The notes under the pieces were generated by a model, which did not search any database, was not told the DNA's origin, and saw nothing but the letters and a program-made list of their open reading frames with translations. A stretch of DNA of 37,539 nt, from NCBI RefSeq assembly GCF_900114235.1, contig NZ_FOSJ01000022.1:1-37539 (forward strand), in the 5' to 3' direction. The translations under genes were made by a program, and so were the position numbers. Positions 7,869 to 16,719 of the stretch are shown in pieces. The stretch comes from Marinilactibacillus piezotolerans. Lineage in GTDB: Bacteria > Bacillota > Bacilli > Lactobacillales > Carnobacteriaceae_A. Position 1 is the first letter of the stretch, and every line of letters starts with the position of its first letter.

Positions 7869-10547
7869 GTGAAAAATGAAGGATCTAAGACAGAAACACC
7901 TTACTACCAGAAAGGAAGCAAAGAATTATCAGAACGATTTAATGTAGATATGGAAAAAGGATTATCTTCAGAAGAAGCCGAGAAACGTCTTAATGAAGAT
8001 GGTCCTAATCAGTTAGAAGAAAAAGAGATTTCTAAATGGACGATTCTACTAAGACAAATCAATAATGTAGTCATTTATATATTAATTGTTGCAGCTTTAT
8101 TGACATTGTGGATGGGACATTATTCGGATGCAATCGTAATAGGATTAGTCGTTATTGCGAATACATTGATTGGCTATTTCCAAGAAATTAACGCATCTAA
8201 TGCCTTGGATAAGATTAAGGATATGCTTTCAACACATGCTACTGTCATTAGAGACAAACAGCGTAAAGAAATAGAAGCAGTTGATGTTGTAAAAGGAGAC
8301 TTAGTTTACCTTGAAGCTGGAGATAATGTACCGGCTGATGTCAGAATTATAGATTCTGATCGACTGAAAGTGCAAGAATCTTCATTAACTGGGGAAGCTG
8401 ATTCGATTGAAAAAACACCTGAAGAAATAGAAGAAAAAGTTGGTCTTGGTGACCAGGTAAATATGGCATTTGCCTCAACATCTATTACAAATGGTAATGG
8501 AACAGGTGTAGTAGTAGCCACTGCTGAGGAGACTGAAATTGGTAAGATCAGCACAGCTGTAAATGATCAGGAGAGTAAAAAAACTCCTTTAGTGCAACTG
8601 ATCGACAACTTAGGAAAAACAATTTCTTACGTTATCATGGGTGTTGCTGCGCTGCTTTTTATATATGGATTGATTAGTGGTGTATATTCATTATCAGCAT
8701 TGTCACTAGCAGTCGTTACAATGATTGTGGGTTCTGTACCAGAAGGTTTGCCTGCTACTACCTCAGTTGTACTTGCTATGGGTGTCAGTGATATGGCGAA
8801 AAATAAAAATACGATCGTCAAGACTTTACCTTCGGTAGAGACTTTGGGATCTGTTGATATTATTGCTACAGACAAAACCGGAACTTTGACTAAAAATGAA
8901 ATGACAGCTCAAAATATTATTACAAAGCAGGCAGAATATACTGTCTCAGGAATCGGGTATTCACCGGAGGGGAAAATTGAGCTGGATGGTCAGTCGATTG
9001 AACTGGATAGTGATTCGGATTTAAAGCTGTTGATTACTTCAGGTTACGAAGCGAATGAGGCAGAATTAAACGAAAAAGAAGGTCAATGGAAGATTAGTGG
9101 GGAACCAACTGACGGAGCCTTCCTTACATTATATAATAAAGCTTTTAATAGTGGCGATTCAAATTACGAAGAGATTTCTAAAGTTCCATTTGATTCAGAT
9201 TATAGATATGTGGCAACTCTTTCTGAAAACATTGAATCTAAAGAGCGTAAAATATTCATAAAAGGATCACCTGGCAAGTTGTTTACATTAGCTGAAGCCA
9301 AAGACCCTTCATTTGATACAGACTTCTGGAGAGAAAAAGTCGAAGCACTATCTTCACAAGGTAAACGAGTTGTGGCAGTTGGTGTGCAAGATACTGATCA
9401 GAATAAAGATACACTAGAGCATGAAGATGTTGATGAAGGGGTAACGTTTCTCGGTATTGTAGGCATCATTGATCCGCCACGCGAAGAAGTAATTGACTCA
9501 ATCAAAACGATGAGAAAAGCTGGTGTAGAAGTTAAAATGATCACTGGAGATCATCCCTCAACTGCTAAAGCTATCGCGGAAGCGTTAGGACTTTCGGAAA
9601 ATGTACAAACCATTACTGGTCTGGAACTAGATGAACTTTCTCAAGAAGAATTAGTTGAAAAAGTAAATGATTACCAAGTATTTGCTAGAACGACTCCACA
9701 CAATAAACTTCAAATTATTGAAGCATTTCAAAAAAGTGGTAAAACCACTGCAATGACTGGAGATGGAGTTAATGATGCGCCGGCATTGAAAAAAGCTGAC
9801 ATTGGTGTAGCTATGGGATTAAACGGGACAGATGTATCTAAAGATTCCGCCAATATGGTGCTGACAGATGATAATTTTTCTACTATGTCTGTAGCAATTG
9901 AAGAAGGACGTAGAATTTTTGATAATATAAAGAAAAGTATTCTTTATTTACTTCCTACATCTTTTGCTGAAGGTTTGATCATTGCGTTTACATTGATTGC
10001 TCAAAGAGATTTACCATTACAGGCAACTCAGATGCTTTGGATCAATATGGTTTCTGCTATTACAATCCAATTTGCCTTTATTTTTGAGCCAGCCGAACCA
10101 GGGCTGATGGATAGAGAGCCAAGAGATACCTCAGCTTCCTTAATTGGAAAACATGATGCATTTCAAATAGCTTATGTATCCATATTGATGGCAGTGTTCA
10201 GTTTAGTGGCATATGACTGGCTGATAGCTTCTGGCGCGAACCAGGTTACAGCTAGCACAATGGTTGTAAATATTATTGTAATTAGTAAAATATTTTATCT
10301 ATTCAATGTCAGGACACACGCTCTTGCTTTTTCTAAAGAGTTCTTTACAAATAAGAAAGCTTTCCTGATTATTGGAGTTATGATTGTGCTGCAATTAATG
10401 TTAACGTATGTACCATTTTTCCAAGAATTCTTTTATACAGAAAGTTTAACAATAGTTGAATGGCTGATTGCTATTGCAGTAGGCGTAATTGTTTTGATTA
10501 TTGCTGAGATTGATAAAATCATTCGTATGAAGATCAATAAAAATTAA
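7869..10547 (+). CDS. P2-type cation-transporting ATPase
   Basis: ATP-driven cation pump in the cytoplasmic membrane, 892 residues, full length for the SERCA/PacL/MgtA-like P2 group. In order: N-terminal cation-ATPase domain (LSSEEAEKRLNEDGPNQL), M1-M2, actuator domain with SLTGEAD, M4 motif VPEGLP (about 290-294), phosphorylation site DKTGTLT (Asp335), nucleotide domain with KGSPGKLF, hinge TGDGVNDAPALKKADIG (from about 630) and six C-terminal membrane segments. In M6 the Ca2+ pump signature with Asp (as in NLVTDG) is replaced by NMVSAIT, so Ca2+ specificity should not be assumed. The start is GTG 7869 with AGGA before it; no in-frame ATG is nearby. It is monocistronic. Confidence 0.9.
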   Translation: MKNEGSKTETPYYQKGSKELSERFNVDMEKGLSSEEAEKRLNEDGPNQLEEKEISKWTILLRQINNVVIYILIVAALLTLWMGHYSDAIVIGLVVIANTLIGYFQEINASNALDKIKDMLSTHATVIRDKQRKEIEAVDVVKGDLVYLEAGDNVPADVRIIDSDRLKVQESSLTGEADSIEKTPEEIEEKVGLGDQVNMAFASTSITNGNGTGVVVATAEETEIGKISTAVNDQESKKTPLVQLIDNLGKTISYVIMGVAALLFIYGLISGVYSLSALSLAVVTMIVGSVPEGLPATTSVVLAMGVSDMAKNKNTIVKTLPSVETLGSVDIIATDKTGTLTKNEMTAQNIITKQAEYTVSGIGYSPEGKIELDGQSIELDSDSDLKLLITSGYEANEAELNEKEGQWKISGEPTDGAFLTLYNKAFNSGDSNYEEISKVPFDSDYRYVATLSENIESKERKIFIKGSPGKLFTLAEAKDPSFDTDFWREKVEALSSQGKRVVAVGVQDTDQNKDTLEHEDVDEGVTFLGIVGIIDPPREEVIDSIKTMRKAGVEVKMITGDHPSTAKAIAEALGLSENVQTITGLELDELSQEELVEKVNDYQVFARTTPHNKLQIIEAFQKSGKTTAMTGDGVNDAPALKKADIGVAMGLNGTDVSKDSANMVLTDDNFSTMSVAIEEGRRIFDNIKKSILYLLPTSFAEGLIIAFTLIAQRDLPLQATQMLWINMVSAITIQFAFIFEPAEPGLMDREPRDTSASLIGKHDAFQIAYVSILMAVFSLVAYDWLIASGANQVTASTMVVNIIVISKIFYLFNVRTHALAFSKEFFTNKKAFLIIGVMIVLQLMLTYVPFFQEFFYTESLTIVEWLIAIAVGVIVLIIAEIDKIIRMKINKN

Positions 10548-10552
10548 TAAAT

Positions 10553-10600
10553 AAAAGGAGAACCCTCTATGTAATTCTACATACGAAGGTTCTCCTTTTT
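10553..10600. terminator. Bidirectional terminator between convergent genes
   Basis: AAAAGGAGAACC pairs with GGTTCTCCTTTT, with an inner TATGTA/TACATA stem. It serves the ATPase on + and the flavin-reductase-like gene on -. Confidence 0.9.
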
Positions 10601-10606
10601 CATTGA

Positions 10607-11314
10607 TCAATAATGATTTAAATGGTTTATAATGACCTGTTTTTTATGAATAGTCAATTGTTTTAATGTTTTATTAGTATGATTTATTGTTTTATCACTG
10701 CCGTAAATACAATAGAAAGCATTATTTCCATACTTTTGAACTAATTGCTCTAGTACACTTGAGGATTCACTACGATCAAATACATAAAAGATTTGTATTG
10801 TAGTATTCTTCGCTGCTATTTTGTCTAGTTCCTCTCTAAAAAGGTGGTAGTCTCTAGAAGTATAAATTAAGGCTATGGGTCTTGAAAAATCTGATTCCAG
10901 GTTTTTTAATAATGCTCTTATAGGGGTAATATTTATTCCATTGGTCATTAAAATCAAAGGCCGGTTACGTGTGTCTTCAATAATGGAAGATCCAAAAGGT
11001 CCCTTAATTTTAACCCTATCTTCTTTTTGTACAGCAAGTACTTTCTCCTCAAAAAGATGGGGAGGGGTTTTAGTTTTCATTCCAATCATCAGTCTATTTT
11101 CTTTTGGTATAGAACCGATATAAAAGGAGTGAAATTTCAGAAAATGACTTGAGGTTCGGTCATAAAATGAGAATAAAGCATAATCTCCAGCATTCCAATG
11201 CATTTTTTCTGGAATAGTCATATTAATTATGTAGTATCGTTCCTTCGGATTTTCTACTGATTGGACTCTGGCTACATTTTTATTGAAATATTCTTTTAAA
11301 AAAGTCAATGCCAT
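10607..11314 (-). CDS. Ferredoxin-NADP reductase-like FAD-binding oxidoreductase
   Basis: A 235-residue single polypeptide with a flavin-binding barrel followed by an NAD(P)-binding domain, as in flavodoxin/ferredoxin reductases and haem-ring reductases. Visible marks: the substrate-barrel strand WNAGDYALFSFYD, FHSFYIGS in place of the usual RxYS flavin motif, GPFGSSI, and NGINITPIRALLKNL, matching the pyridine-nucleotide GGxGxTP motif with Asn for one Gly. The C-terminal FYCIYGSDKTINHTNKTL resembles the usual CGP...M segment but lacks the Cys. It has no [2Fe-2S] domain. AAAAGGAGAT precedes the ATG. The electron acceptor is unknown. Confidence 0.75.
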   Translation of the reverse strand: MALTFLKEYFNKNVARVQSVENPKERYYIINMTIPEKMHWNAGDYALFSFYDRTSSHFLKFHSFYIGSIPKENRLMIGMKTKTPPHLFEEKVLAVQKEDRVKIKGPFGSSIIEDTRNRPLILMTNGINITPIRALLKNLESDFSRPIALIYTSRDYHLFREELDKIAAKNTTIQIFYVFDRSESSSVLEQLVQKYGNNAFYCIYGSDKTINHTNKTLKQLTIHKKQVIINHLNHY

Positions 11315-11494
11315 TTTAAAGATCTCCTTTTGATTAATATATGTTTAGCCTAGTAAAAAATACCTTTGTTATTATACCGTTTAGTATACTCTTAATGACT
11401 GAAAATAGTTAGAATTATGTACATTAGTACGAGAATAAATCGTGATATTCAAATGGATTTTATTATATTACATAGAGAGACCAAGGTATATTTT

Positions 11495-11523
11495 TTGAGT
11501 AATTATTGGCTGTGATGTACAGT
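11495..11523 (+). promoter_or_regulatory. Candidate promoter of gdh
   Basis: TTGAGT (11495-11500), exactly 17 bases, TACAGT (11518-11523), about 50 bases before the GTG start. A good match to a vegetative promoter. Confidence 0.5.
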
Positions 11524-11573
11524 GAAATTAATCAACCATTTAATTATAAACTTAAACTAGGGGGAAAATAGTC

Positions 11574-12359
11574 GTGTATAAAGATTTAGATGGGAAAGTA
11601 GCAGTCGTTACTGGCGGATCTAAAGGAATTGGAGAAGCAATCGCCTTGCGTTTAGTAGAAGAAAAAATGTCAGTTGTGATTAATTATCATAGTGATGAAG
11701 AAGGAGCAAATGAATCAGTAAAAGCAATCGAGGAAAAAGGGGGCAAAGCGGTAGCGGTTCAAGCAGATATTGGTTCAGAAGAGGGTGCAGCTGCTTTACT
11801 TAAAGCAGCTGTAGAAAATTTTGGTACTTTGCATTTATGGATCAATAATGCAGGAATGGAGAATAAATCTCCTACCCATGAATTGTCTTTTGATGACTGG
11901 ACGAAAGTAATGAATGTCAATCTGAACGGTGTATTCCTAGGCTCAAAAACAGCGCTTAATTACTTCCTGGAACATGACATTAAAGGAACTATTCTCAACA
12001 TGTCTTCAGTACATGATAAAATACCTTGGCCAACCTTTGCACACTATACTGCCAGCAAAGGTGGAGTTAAAATATTCACTGAAACGATTGCACTCGAATA
12101 TGCTCATAAGGGAATTAGAGTAAATAATATATCCCCCGGAGCCATCAATACCTCTATCAATGCTGAGAAGTTTGAAGATGAAGAAGCAAAACAACAAACG
12201 CTAAATATGATTCCGTTGGACTATATTGGTAAAGCGGAAGAAGTAGCTGCCGCTGCTGCATGGTTAGCGTCTAAGGAATCCAGTTATGTAACGGGAACGA
12301 CACTTTATGTCGATGGGGGCATGACGCTTTATCCATCGTTTGAAAAAGGTGACGGTTAA
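11574..12359 (+). CDS. gdh: Glucose 1-dehydrogenase (SDR family)
   Basis: Classical short-chain dehydrogenase oxidising beta-D-glucose to glucono-1,5-lactone with NAD(P). Its 261 residues equal the length of Bacillus Gdh and align over the whole protein: TGGSKGIG (13-20), NNAG (91-94), the substrate-loop sequence NMSSVHDKIPWP with catalytic Ser145, YTASKGG with Tyr158 and Lys162, SPGAINTSINAEKF, and the C-terminus DGGMTLYPSFEKG. The start is GTG 11574 after GGGGGAAAA; MYKDLDGKV matches the family N-terminus. It is transcribed alone, divergently from the flavin reductase-like gene, and followed by an aldo/keto reductase with its own spacing. Relatives are often general-stress or NAD(P)H-supply enzymes. 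Confidence 0.9.
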   Translation: MYKDLDGKVAVVTGGSKGIGEAIALRLVEEKMSVVINYHSDEEGANESVKAIEEKGGKAVAVQADIGSEEGAAALLKAAVENFGTLHLWINNAGMENKSPTHELSFDDWTKVMNVNLNGVFLGSKTALNYFLEHDIKGTILNMSSVHDKIPWPTFAHYTASKGGVKIFTETIALEYAHKGIRVNNISPGAINTSINAEKFEDEEAKQQTLNMIPLDYIGKAEEVAAAAAWLASKESSYVTGTTLYVDGGMTLYPSFEKGDG

Positions 12360-12371
12360 TTCAGTCACAGA

Positions 12372-12411
12372 CTTAGCCCTTTCTTCTGTATTAAAGAAGA
12401 GAGGGTTAAGT
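12372..12411 (+). terminator. Weak terminator-like hairpin after gdh
   Basis: CTTAGCCCTTTCTTC pairs imperfectly with GAAGAGAGGGTTAAG. The T run after it is poor (TACCTTTT), so read-through into the next gene is possible. Confidence 0.5.
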
Positions 12412-12497
12412 ACCTTTTATAGGACTTATCGTATGATAGTCAAAGTCATTTCCTTTATACTAATCATGGTAAATTAATTTGAAAGGATGTAATTTAA

Positions 12498-13346
12498 ATG
12501 GAACAATCAGATTTTTATGAGCTAAATGATGGAGCAAAACTACCTGCGATTGGTTTGGGTACGGTAAATATACAAGGTGCAAAAGGTGTTAATAGTGTCC
12601 TTACAGCAATTGATGCTGGATACAGACTAATTGATACTTCCACAAACTATATGAATGAAGGAATGGTAGGCGAAGCTATAAGGCGTTCAACAGTCCCAAG
12701 AGAAGAATTGATAATCAGTTCTAAATTACCAGGAGCAGCACATGACTATGATAAAGCCATTACTATGATTCAAGAATCACTCTATCGTTTAGGAATCGAT
12801 TATTTTGATAAATATCTGATTCACTGGCCACTACCTATGCAGGGGAAATATGTGGAAGCTTGGCAGGCACTAATAGACGCTCAAAAGTTTGGTTTAATCA
12901 AAACGATTGGAGTATCTAACTTTTTAGAAGAACATCTTGAAAAAATTATAGATAAAACAGGTGTAACGCCTGCCACCAACCAAATAGAAAGACATCCGTA
13001 TTTCAACAATAATGAAGTAGTCGAAACCAACAAGAAACTTGGTATCCTGACAGAAGCGTGGAGTCCATTTGGTCGAGAAATCAATGATGTTATTGAGCAT
13101 GAGACTATTGCAAAAATAGCTAAAAAGTATGATAAGACTCCTACTCAAGTGATTATTCGTTGGAATCTACAAAATGATGTTATGCCAATCGTGAAGTCAT
13201 CTTCTCTAAAACACCAAAAAGCTAATTTAAATGTCTTCAATTTTGAATTGACTCAAGAGGATATCCAGACAATTGATTTATTAGACAAAGGTGAACCAGG
13301 AAGAGTAGAAGGTCAACATCCAAATGAATACGAAGAATTTGGATAA
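12498..13346 (+). CDS. Aldo/keto reductase (AKR5-like)
   Basis: NADPH-dependent cytoplasmic carbonyl reductase, 282 residues, TIM barrel. The catalytic tetrad is complete: Asp46 and Tyr51 in YRLIDTSTNYMNE, Lys76 in ISSKLPG and His109 in YLIHWPLP. ATNQIERHPYF and the cofactor segment MPIVKSSSLKHQKANL are typical of the 2,5-diketogluconate reductase/glyoxal reductase group. GAAAGGATG lies ahead of ATG 12498. A second, more diverged AKR is encoded at 15346-16158. The substrate cannot be told from sequence; methylglyoxal and other small aldehydes are common for the group. Confidence 0.87.
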   Translation: MEQSDFYELNDGAKLPAIGLGTVNIQGAKGVNSVLTAIDAGYRLIDTSTNYMNEGMVGEAIRRSTVPREELIISSKLPGAAHDYDKAITMIQESLYRLGIDYFDKYLIHWPLPMQGKYVEAWQALIDAQKFGLIKTIGVSNFLEEHLEKIIDKTGVTPATNQIERHPYFNNNEVVETNKKLGILTEAWSPFGREINDVIEHETIAKIAKKYDKTPTQVIIRWNLQNDVMPIVKSSSLKHQKANLNVFNFELTQEDIQTIDLLDKGEPGRVEGQHPNEYEEFG

Positions 13347-13366
13347 AATTATTGATTCTATGTTTT

Positions 13367-13407
13367 AGAACATTCTATTTCATTTTGGAATAGAATGTTC
13401 TTTTTTC
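13367..13407 (+). terminator. Terminator after the aldo/keto reductase
   Basis: AGAACATTCTATTTC pairs with GAATAGAATGTTCT, followed by T6. Confidence 0.9.
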
Positions 13408-13477
13408 TGTTAGAAACTGATATGATAGAAAAAGATAGTGATAATAAATCTATATACTATCAGAAAAGGAAGAGCTA

Positions 13478-13912
13478 ATGAAAATAGATAAAAAACTCAA
13501 AATATCTACCGATCAGTTTTACAAGCAATTAATTCGTTCTATTCAAAATGATATCCTTACTCAAACTGGGGAAGAAGTACTAGAGCATGAACTAGAAGGA
13601 TATTCATATGATAAAAATTTTCCGAACAATCAAATCGCAACGATGACTATAACAGAAATTATTCATAATAAAATATATGAATATAAAATGGTAACGGATA
13701 AAAATATCATCGTTTCACGATATACGATTAGCTCTCAAGAAAAAAACACTTGTGAAGTAGAGTATGAAGAACATGTAGAATTTGAAGGTGCATTACAATC
13801 GTTGAATGATTCGTTTATGGGTTCTGTCATGATGTACTTTAAGAAAAGGCGTTTTGCTAGTATGCTTAGTAATGTGGAGCGAACAGTAAATAAAAATGAA
13901 TCTAACGAATAA
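13478..13912 (+). CDS. DUF3284 domain protein
   Basis: A 144-residue soluble protein starting MKIDKKLKISTDQFYKQLIRSIQNDI, with the pattern of DUF3284, a small START/SRPBCC-like family of Lactobacillales often encoded beside beta-glucoside PTS genes. Its function is unknown. Here it has no PTS neighbour and stands as a single gene with AAAAGGAAG before ATG 13478 and a terminator at 14038-14078. Confidence 0.72.
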   Translation: MKIDKKLKISTDQFYKQLIRSIQNDILTQTGEEVLEHELEGYSYDKNFPNNQIATMTITEIIHNKIYEYKMVTDKNIIVSRYTISSQEKNTCEVEYEEHVEFEGALQSLNDSFMGSVMMYFKKRRFASMLSNVERTVNKNESNE

Positions 13913-14037
13913 AATGCTTAGTTCATAGATTATGAGCAATTACTTGAAAGTTCATTATGATGAATTGAGTACGTTTGCCTATCTAATAAAATGAATTATA
14001 CATTATTTAACAAGAAAATAGTTTAATTAATATAATC

Positions 14038-14078
14038 AAAAAGATGCTACTCTAAATAATCTTAGGTAGCATCTTTTA
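14038..14078. terminator. Bidirectional terminator between convergent genes
   Basis: AAAAGATGCTAC pairs with GTAGCATCTTTT around a 16-base loop, between the DUF3284 gene (+) and the glycosyltransferase (-). Confidence 0.85.
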
Positions 14079-14116
14079 ATAGAGGGATTAGTTTATTGAG
14101 AATTTCAATATTACAT

Positions 14117-15229
14117 TTATAACTTTTCTGTAATATTTTGAGCGGGAGAAGATACTTTTTTAAATACCCAATTTTTCTGGGCATAAAATCCGATAAAAAA
14201 GATAATTGTATCGATTAAGATTTTTATTAACCACGCTGTATCGTAAACAGTAAAAGTAACGATTGCTTGTACAATGGTGGCCGAAGCAATCATTTGAATA
14301 AAAAACAGCATTACATAACGATGAATTGAACTTGATGTTCTCTTTTCTCGGAAAACAAGATGCTTATTAGATAAATAATTAAAGAGACCAGATGTGATTC
14401 TAGCAATTACAGTAGATATAATAATGTAATAAGAAGGGAAATGATTTTCCAGAATAAAGACTAGTAATGAGAAAGTCAATATATCAGCTAGGAATGAAGC
14501 AACAGCCGATGTACAATATCTAATAAATACGGAATATATCTTAACTGAATCAAGCAAAGGATTGAAATGAGAAGATTCATTATTTTCAATATATACTGTT
14601 TTAATCGGAACTTCTTTCATTGGTATAGCATTATCTTTAAAATATAATAGCATATTCATTTCGTATTCATAACGGTCTCCTTGAACTTCTAACAATCCCT
14701 CTAATGTAAACAAGGGCAAGACCCTTAACCCAGTTTGGGTGTCTGTAAGATTAAGATTATTCATATTGTTTATTACATTTCGGGTAAAAATATTTCCAAT
14801 TCTGCTTCTCAAAGGGATAGATTTATTTTCAAAATTTCGACTGCCAAGCAAAACTGAATGAGGGTTTTTAGTAAATTCTTCAATACATCTTTTAACATCT
14901 TCTGTGGTATGCTGCCCATCACCATCAACTGTAATCACACCAAGATGAGTGGAGTAGTCAGTGATGATAGTTTGAAAAGCAGATTTTAAAGCAGCTCCTT
15001 TTCCTTTATTGATAGAATGAGTAAAAATTTGGCATTGATAGGTGTTTTGAATAGTATTAAAGAAGCTCTTAGATTCTTTGTCACTACCATCATCGATAAC
15101 GATTATTGGAATAATCTGGCTGATGTCTTTTCTAATATTTTCAATTAGTGTGATCAGTTTCCCGTCCGGATTTAGTGAGGGGATAACAATGATTACATCA
15201 TGCAGCGCTTTATGATTATCATTCTGCAT
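14117..15229 (-). CDS. GT2 glycosyltransferase fused to a GtrA flippase-like domain
   Basis: A 370-residue membrane protein likely to make or move a polyprenyl-linked sugar for cell-envelope glycosylation. Residues 10-220 are a dolichyl-phosphate-mannose-synthase-like GT2 domain: VIIVIPSLNPDGKL, IDDGSD for the nucleotide and the DxD region VDGDGQH, then TDTQTGLRVLPL. Residues 245-365 hold four hydrophobic helices of the GtrA type (CTSAVASFLADILTFSLLVF; NYLSNKHLVFREKR; KNWVFKK). Splitting these domains into two genes is common, so this is the fused form. I chose the ATG at the complement of 15227-15229 because AAAGGAGG lies just before it; upstream in-frame codons lack a site. Confidence 0.87.
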   Translation of the reverse strand: MQNDNHKALHDVIIVIPSLNPDGKLITLIENIRKDISQIIPIIVIDDGSDKESKSFFNTIQNTYQCQIFTHSINKGKGAALKSAFQTIITDYSTHLGVITVDGDGQHTTEDVKRCIEEFTKNPHSVLLGSRNFENKSIPLRSRIGNIFTRNVINNMNNLNLTDTQTGLRVLPLFTLEGLLEVQGDRYEYEMNMLLYFKDNAIPMKEVPIKTVYIENNESSHFNPLLDSVKIYSVFIRYCTSAVASFLADILTFSLLVFILENHFPSYYIIISTVIARITSGLFNYLSNKHLVFREKRTSSSIHRYVMLFFIQMIASATIVQAIVTFTVYDTAWLIKILIDTIIFFIGFYAQKNWVFKKVSSPAQNITEKL

Positions 15230-15293
15230 TCTTAGATAACCTCCTTTATTAAAATAAGTAACCGATAATGTTGAAAATGGATAGTGCTGGAAC

Positions 15294-15327
15294 AAAAAAA
15301 GCTGCCTATTATGAATAGACAGCTTAA
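15294..15327 (-). terminator. Terminator of the minus-strand aldo/keto reductase
   Basis: Read on the minus strand, AAGCTGTCTATT pairs with AATAGGCAGCTT and is followed by a T run. It lies between the AKR and the glycosyltransferase, so the two are separately transcribed. Confidence 0.85.
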
Positions 15328-15345
15328 ATCTGTTTGATCAGCGTG

Positions 15346-16158
15346 TTATTTTCTAATATCTTCGAATCCTTTCAATTCTTTAAGGTCTTCATCAGATATT
15401 TTAAAATCAACCTGTTTATTTTGTATGATTCGTTCCTCATGAGTTGATTTTGGTAAAGGTAATGTTTCCCTTTCTAAACAGTAACGAATCAATAATTGAG
15501 CAGGTGTAACATCATATTTTTCAGCCATTTTCTTGATGTCTGAATGATCTAAGAGTTCTCCGGTTGCAAGAGGAGAATAAGCTTCTACTACAATATTATG
15601 TTTTTTACAGAATTCAAGTAATTCCTCCTGATCTCGACCTACATAAAACGGAATCTGGTTGACCATAGGAATAATATCACAGTTATCTATAATCGCTTGG
15701 AGATCTTTAACTTCAAAGTTAGAGACGCCGATGGCACGAATTTTTCCTTCATTATATAACTGTTCCATGGCTTTCCACGATTGAATGTTACCTTCAGTAC
15801 AGTCTTTTCCTTTTTCATCCCAAGGCCAAGGTGCGTGAATCAAGTATAGGTCCAGATAATCCACACCTAAATTAGTAATTGTTTCGTTGAAAGCTGCTAG
15901 TGTTTCATCGAATCCTTTAGTTTGAGCAGGTAATTTACTTGTGATGAAAACATCTTCTCTAGCAATATCGAATTCCTTAATGGCTTTACCAACATTTTCT
16001 TCATTTTTGTAAGCTAAAGCAGTATCGATATGAGTATAGCCGTTTTTTAATGCCATTGTTACTGAGTCGTAAGCTTCGTCGTTAGGAATTTGCCAGGTTC
16101 CAAATCCAATTTTTGGTATTTCTACATTATTATGAAAAACAAAATTTCCTTTAATCAT
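15346..16158 (-). CDS. Aldo/keto reductase (second copy)
   Basis: A 270-residue NADPH-dependent aldo/keto reductase, distinct from the one at 12498. The catalytic tetrad is Asp45 and Tyr50 in YTHIDTALAYKNE, Lys75 in ITSKLPAQ and His108 in YLIHAPWPW. MVNQIPFYVG and LPLPKSTHEERI give the substrate loop and cofactor site. I chose the ATG at the complement of 16156-16158 (MIKGNFVFHN, matching family starts). The upstream TTG at 16176 overlaps the GGAGG box itself and is unlikely. The spacing from GGAGG to the chosen ATG is about 11 bases, slightly long. Confidence 0.87.
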   Translation of the reverse strand: MIKGNFVFHNNVEIPKIGFGTWQIPNDEAYDSVTMALKNGYTHIDTALAYKNEENVGKAIKEFDIAREDVFITSKLPAQTKGFDETLAAFNETITNLGVDYLDLYLIHAPWPWDEKGKDCTEGNIQSWKAMEQLYNEGKIRAIGVSNFEVKDLQAIIDNCDIIPMVNQIPFYVGRDQEELLEFCKKHNIVVEAYSPLATGELLDHSDIKKMAEKYDVTPAQLLIRYCLERETLPLPKSTHEERIIQNKQVDFKISDEDLKELKGFEDIRK

Positions 16159-16267
16159 TTTTATACAATCCTCCAATTAGTTTGATTGACTTCTATATTT
16201 ATTCTACAATAAATATAGTTGTAAGTCTTTTCATACAACTTAATGATTTTCAACAAGGGGGATAAGA

Positions 16268-16624
16268 ATGATTCTTCTATATATTTTTTTAATCATTTTT
16301 GTATTTATGTATATAATGACCATACTTCAAATTATAAGAGGGAATGTGGATAGTCTACCGGTTAAACTTTTCTGCTATAGAACAGCTGCCTTGAAATAAT
16401 TGCAAAGTTATGAAGGAAGACTGAGAAAAACAATAAAAATATTTTACACAATAAGTATGGCTTTTAATCTAGTAATCCTGTTCATCTTTATTTATTACCC
16501 CTCTTCGGGCAACTTGCACAATCCAATTATTTTCTTTTTTATTCCTATAAATCAGCTGGTTACTCCGATAATCATAAGCTATATAGTAACTTCTTATAAA
16601 AAACATAATCGAATTAATGAATAA
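16268..16624 (+). pseudogene. Small membrane protein interrupted by an in-frame stop
   Basis: ATG 16268, preceded by AAGGGGG, opens a 43-codon frame ending at TAA 16397-16399. The same frame then continues for 74 more codons (first codon TTG 16400) to the stop ending at 16624. Read through, it would be about 118 residues with three hydrophobic helices (MILLYIFLIIFVFMYIMTIL; IKIFYTISMAFNLVILFIF; IIFFFIPINQLVTPIIISYIV) and a basic tail. The second half has no ribosome-binding site of its own. The simplest reading is a recent nonsense mutation in a small membrane-protein gene, or a base-call error. I do not recognise the family. Confidence 0.55.
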
Positions 16625-16678
16625 AAAAACTCCCTAAAAATCTAATGTTTCTCACATTAGAAATTTGAGGGAGTTTTA
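16623..16678. terminator. Bidirectional terminator
   Basis: AAAACTCCCT pairs with AGGGAGTTTT, with an inner TAATGT/ACATTA stem. It is shared by the small membrane ORF (+) and the SDR (-). Confidence 0.88.
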
Positions 16679-16719
16679 TTTTTATAAGATTTTATTTTCT
16701 TATTAATCAGATTAGATTT

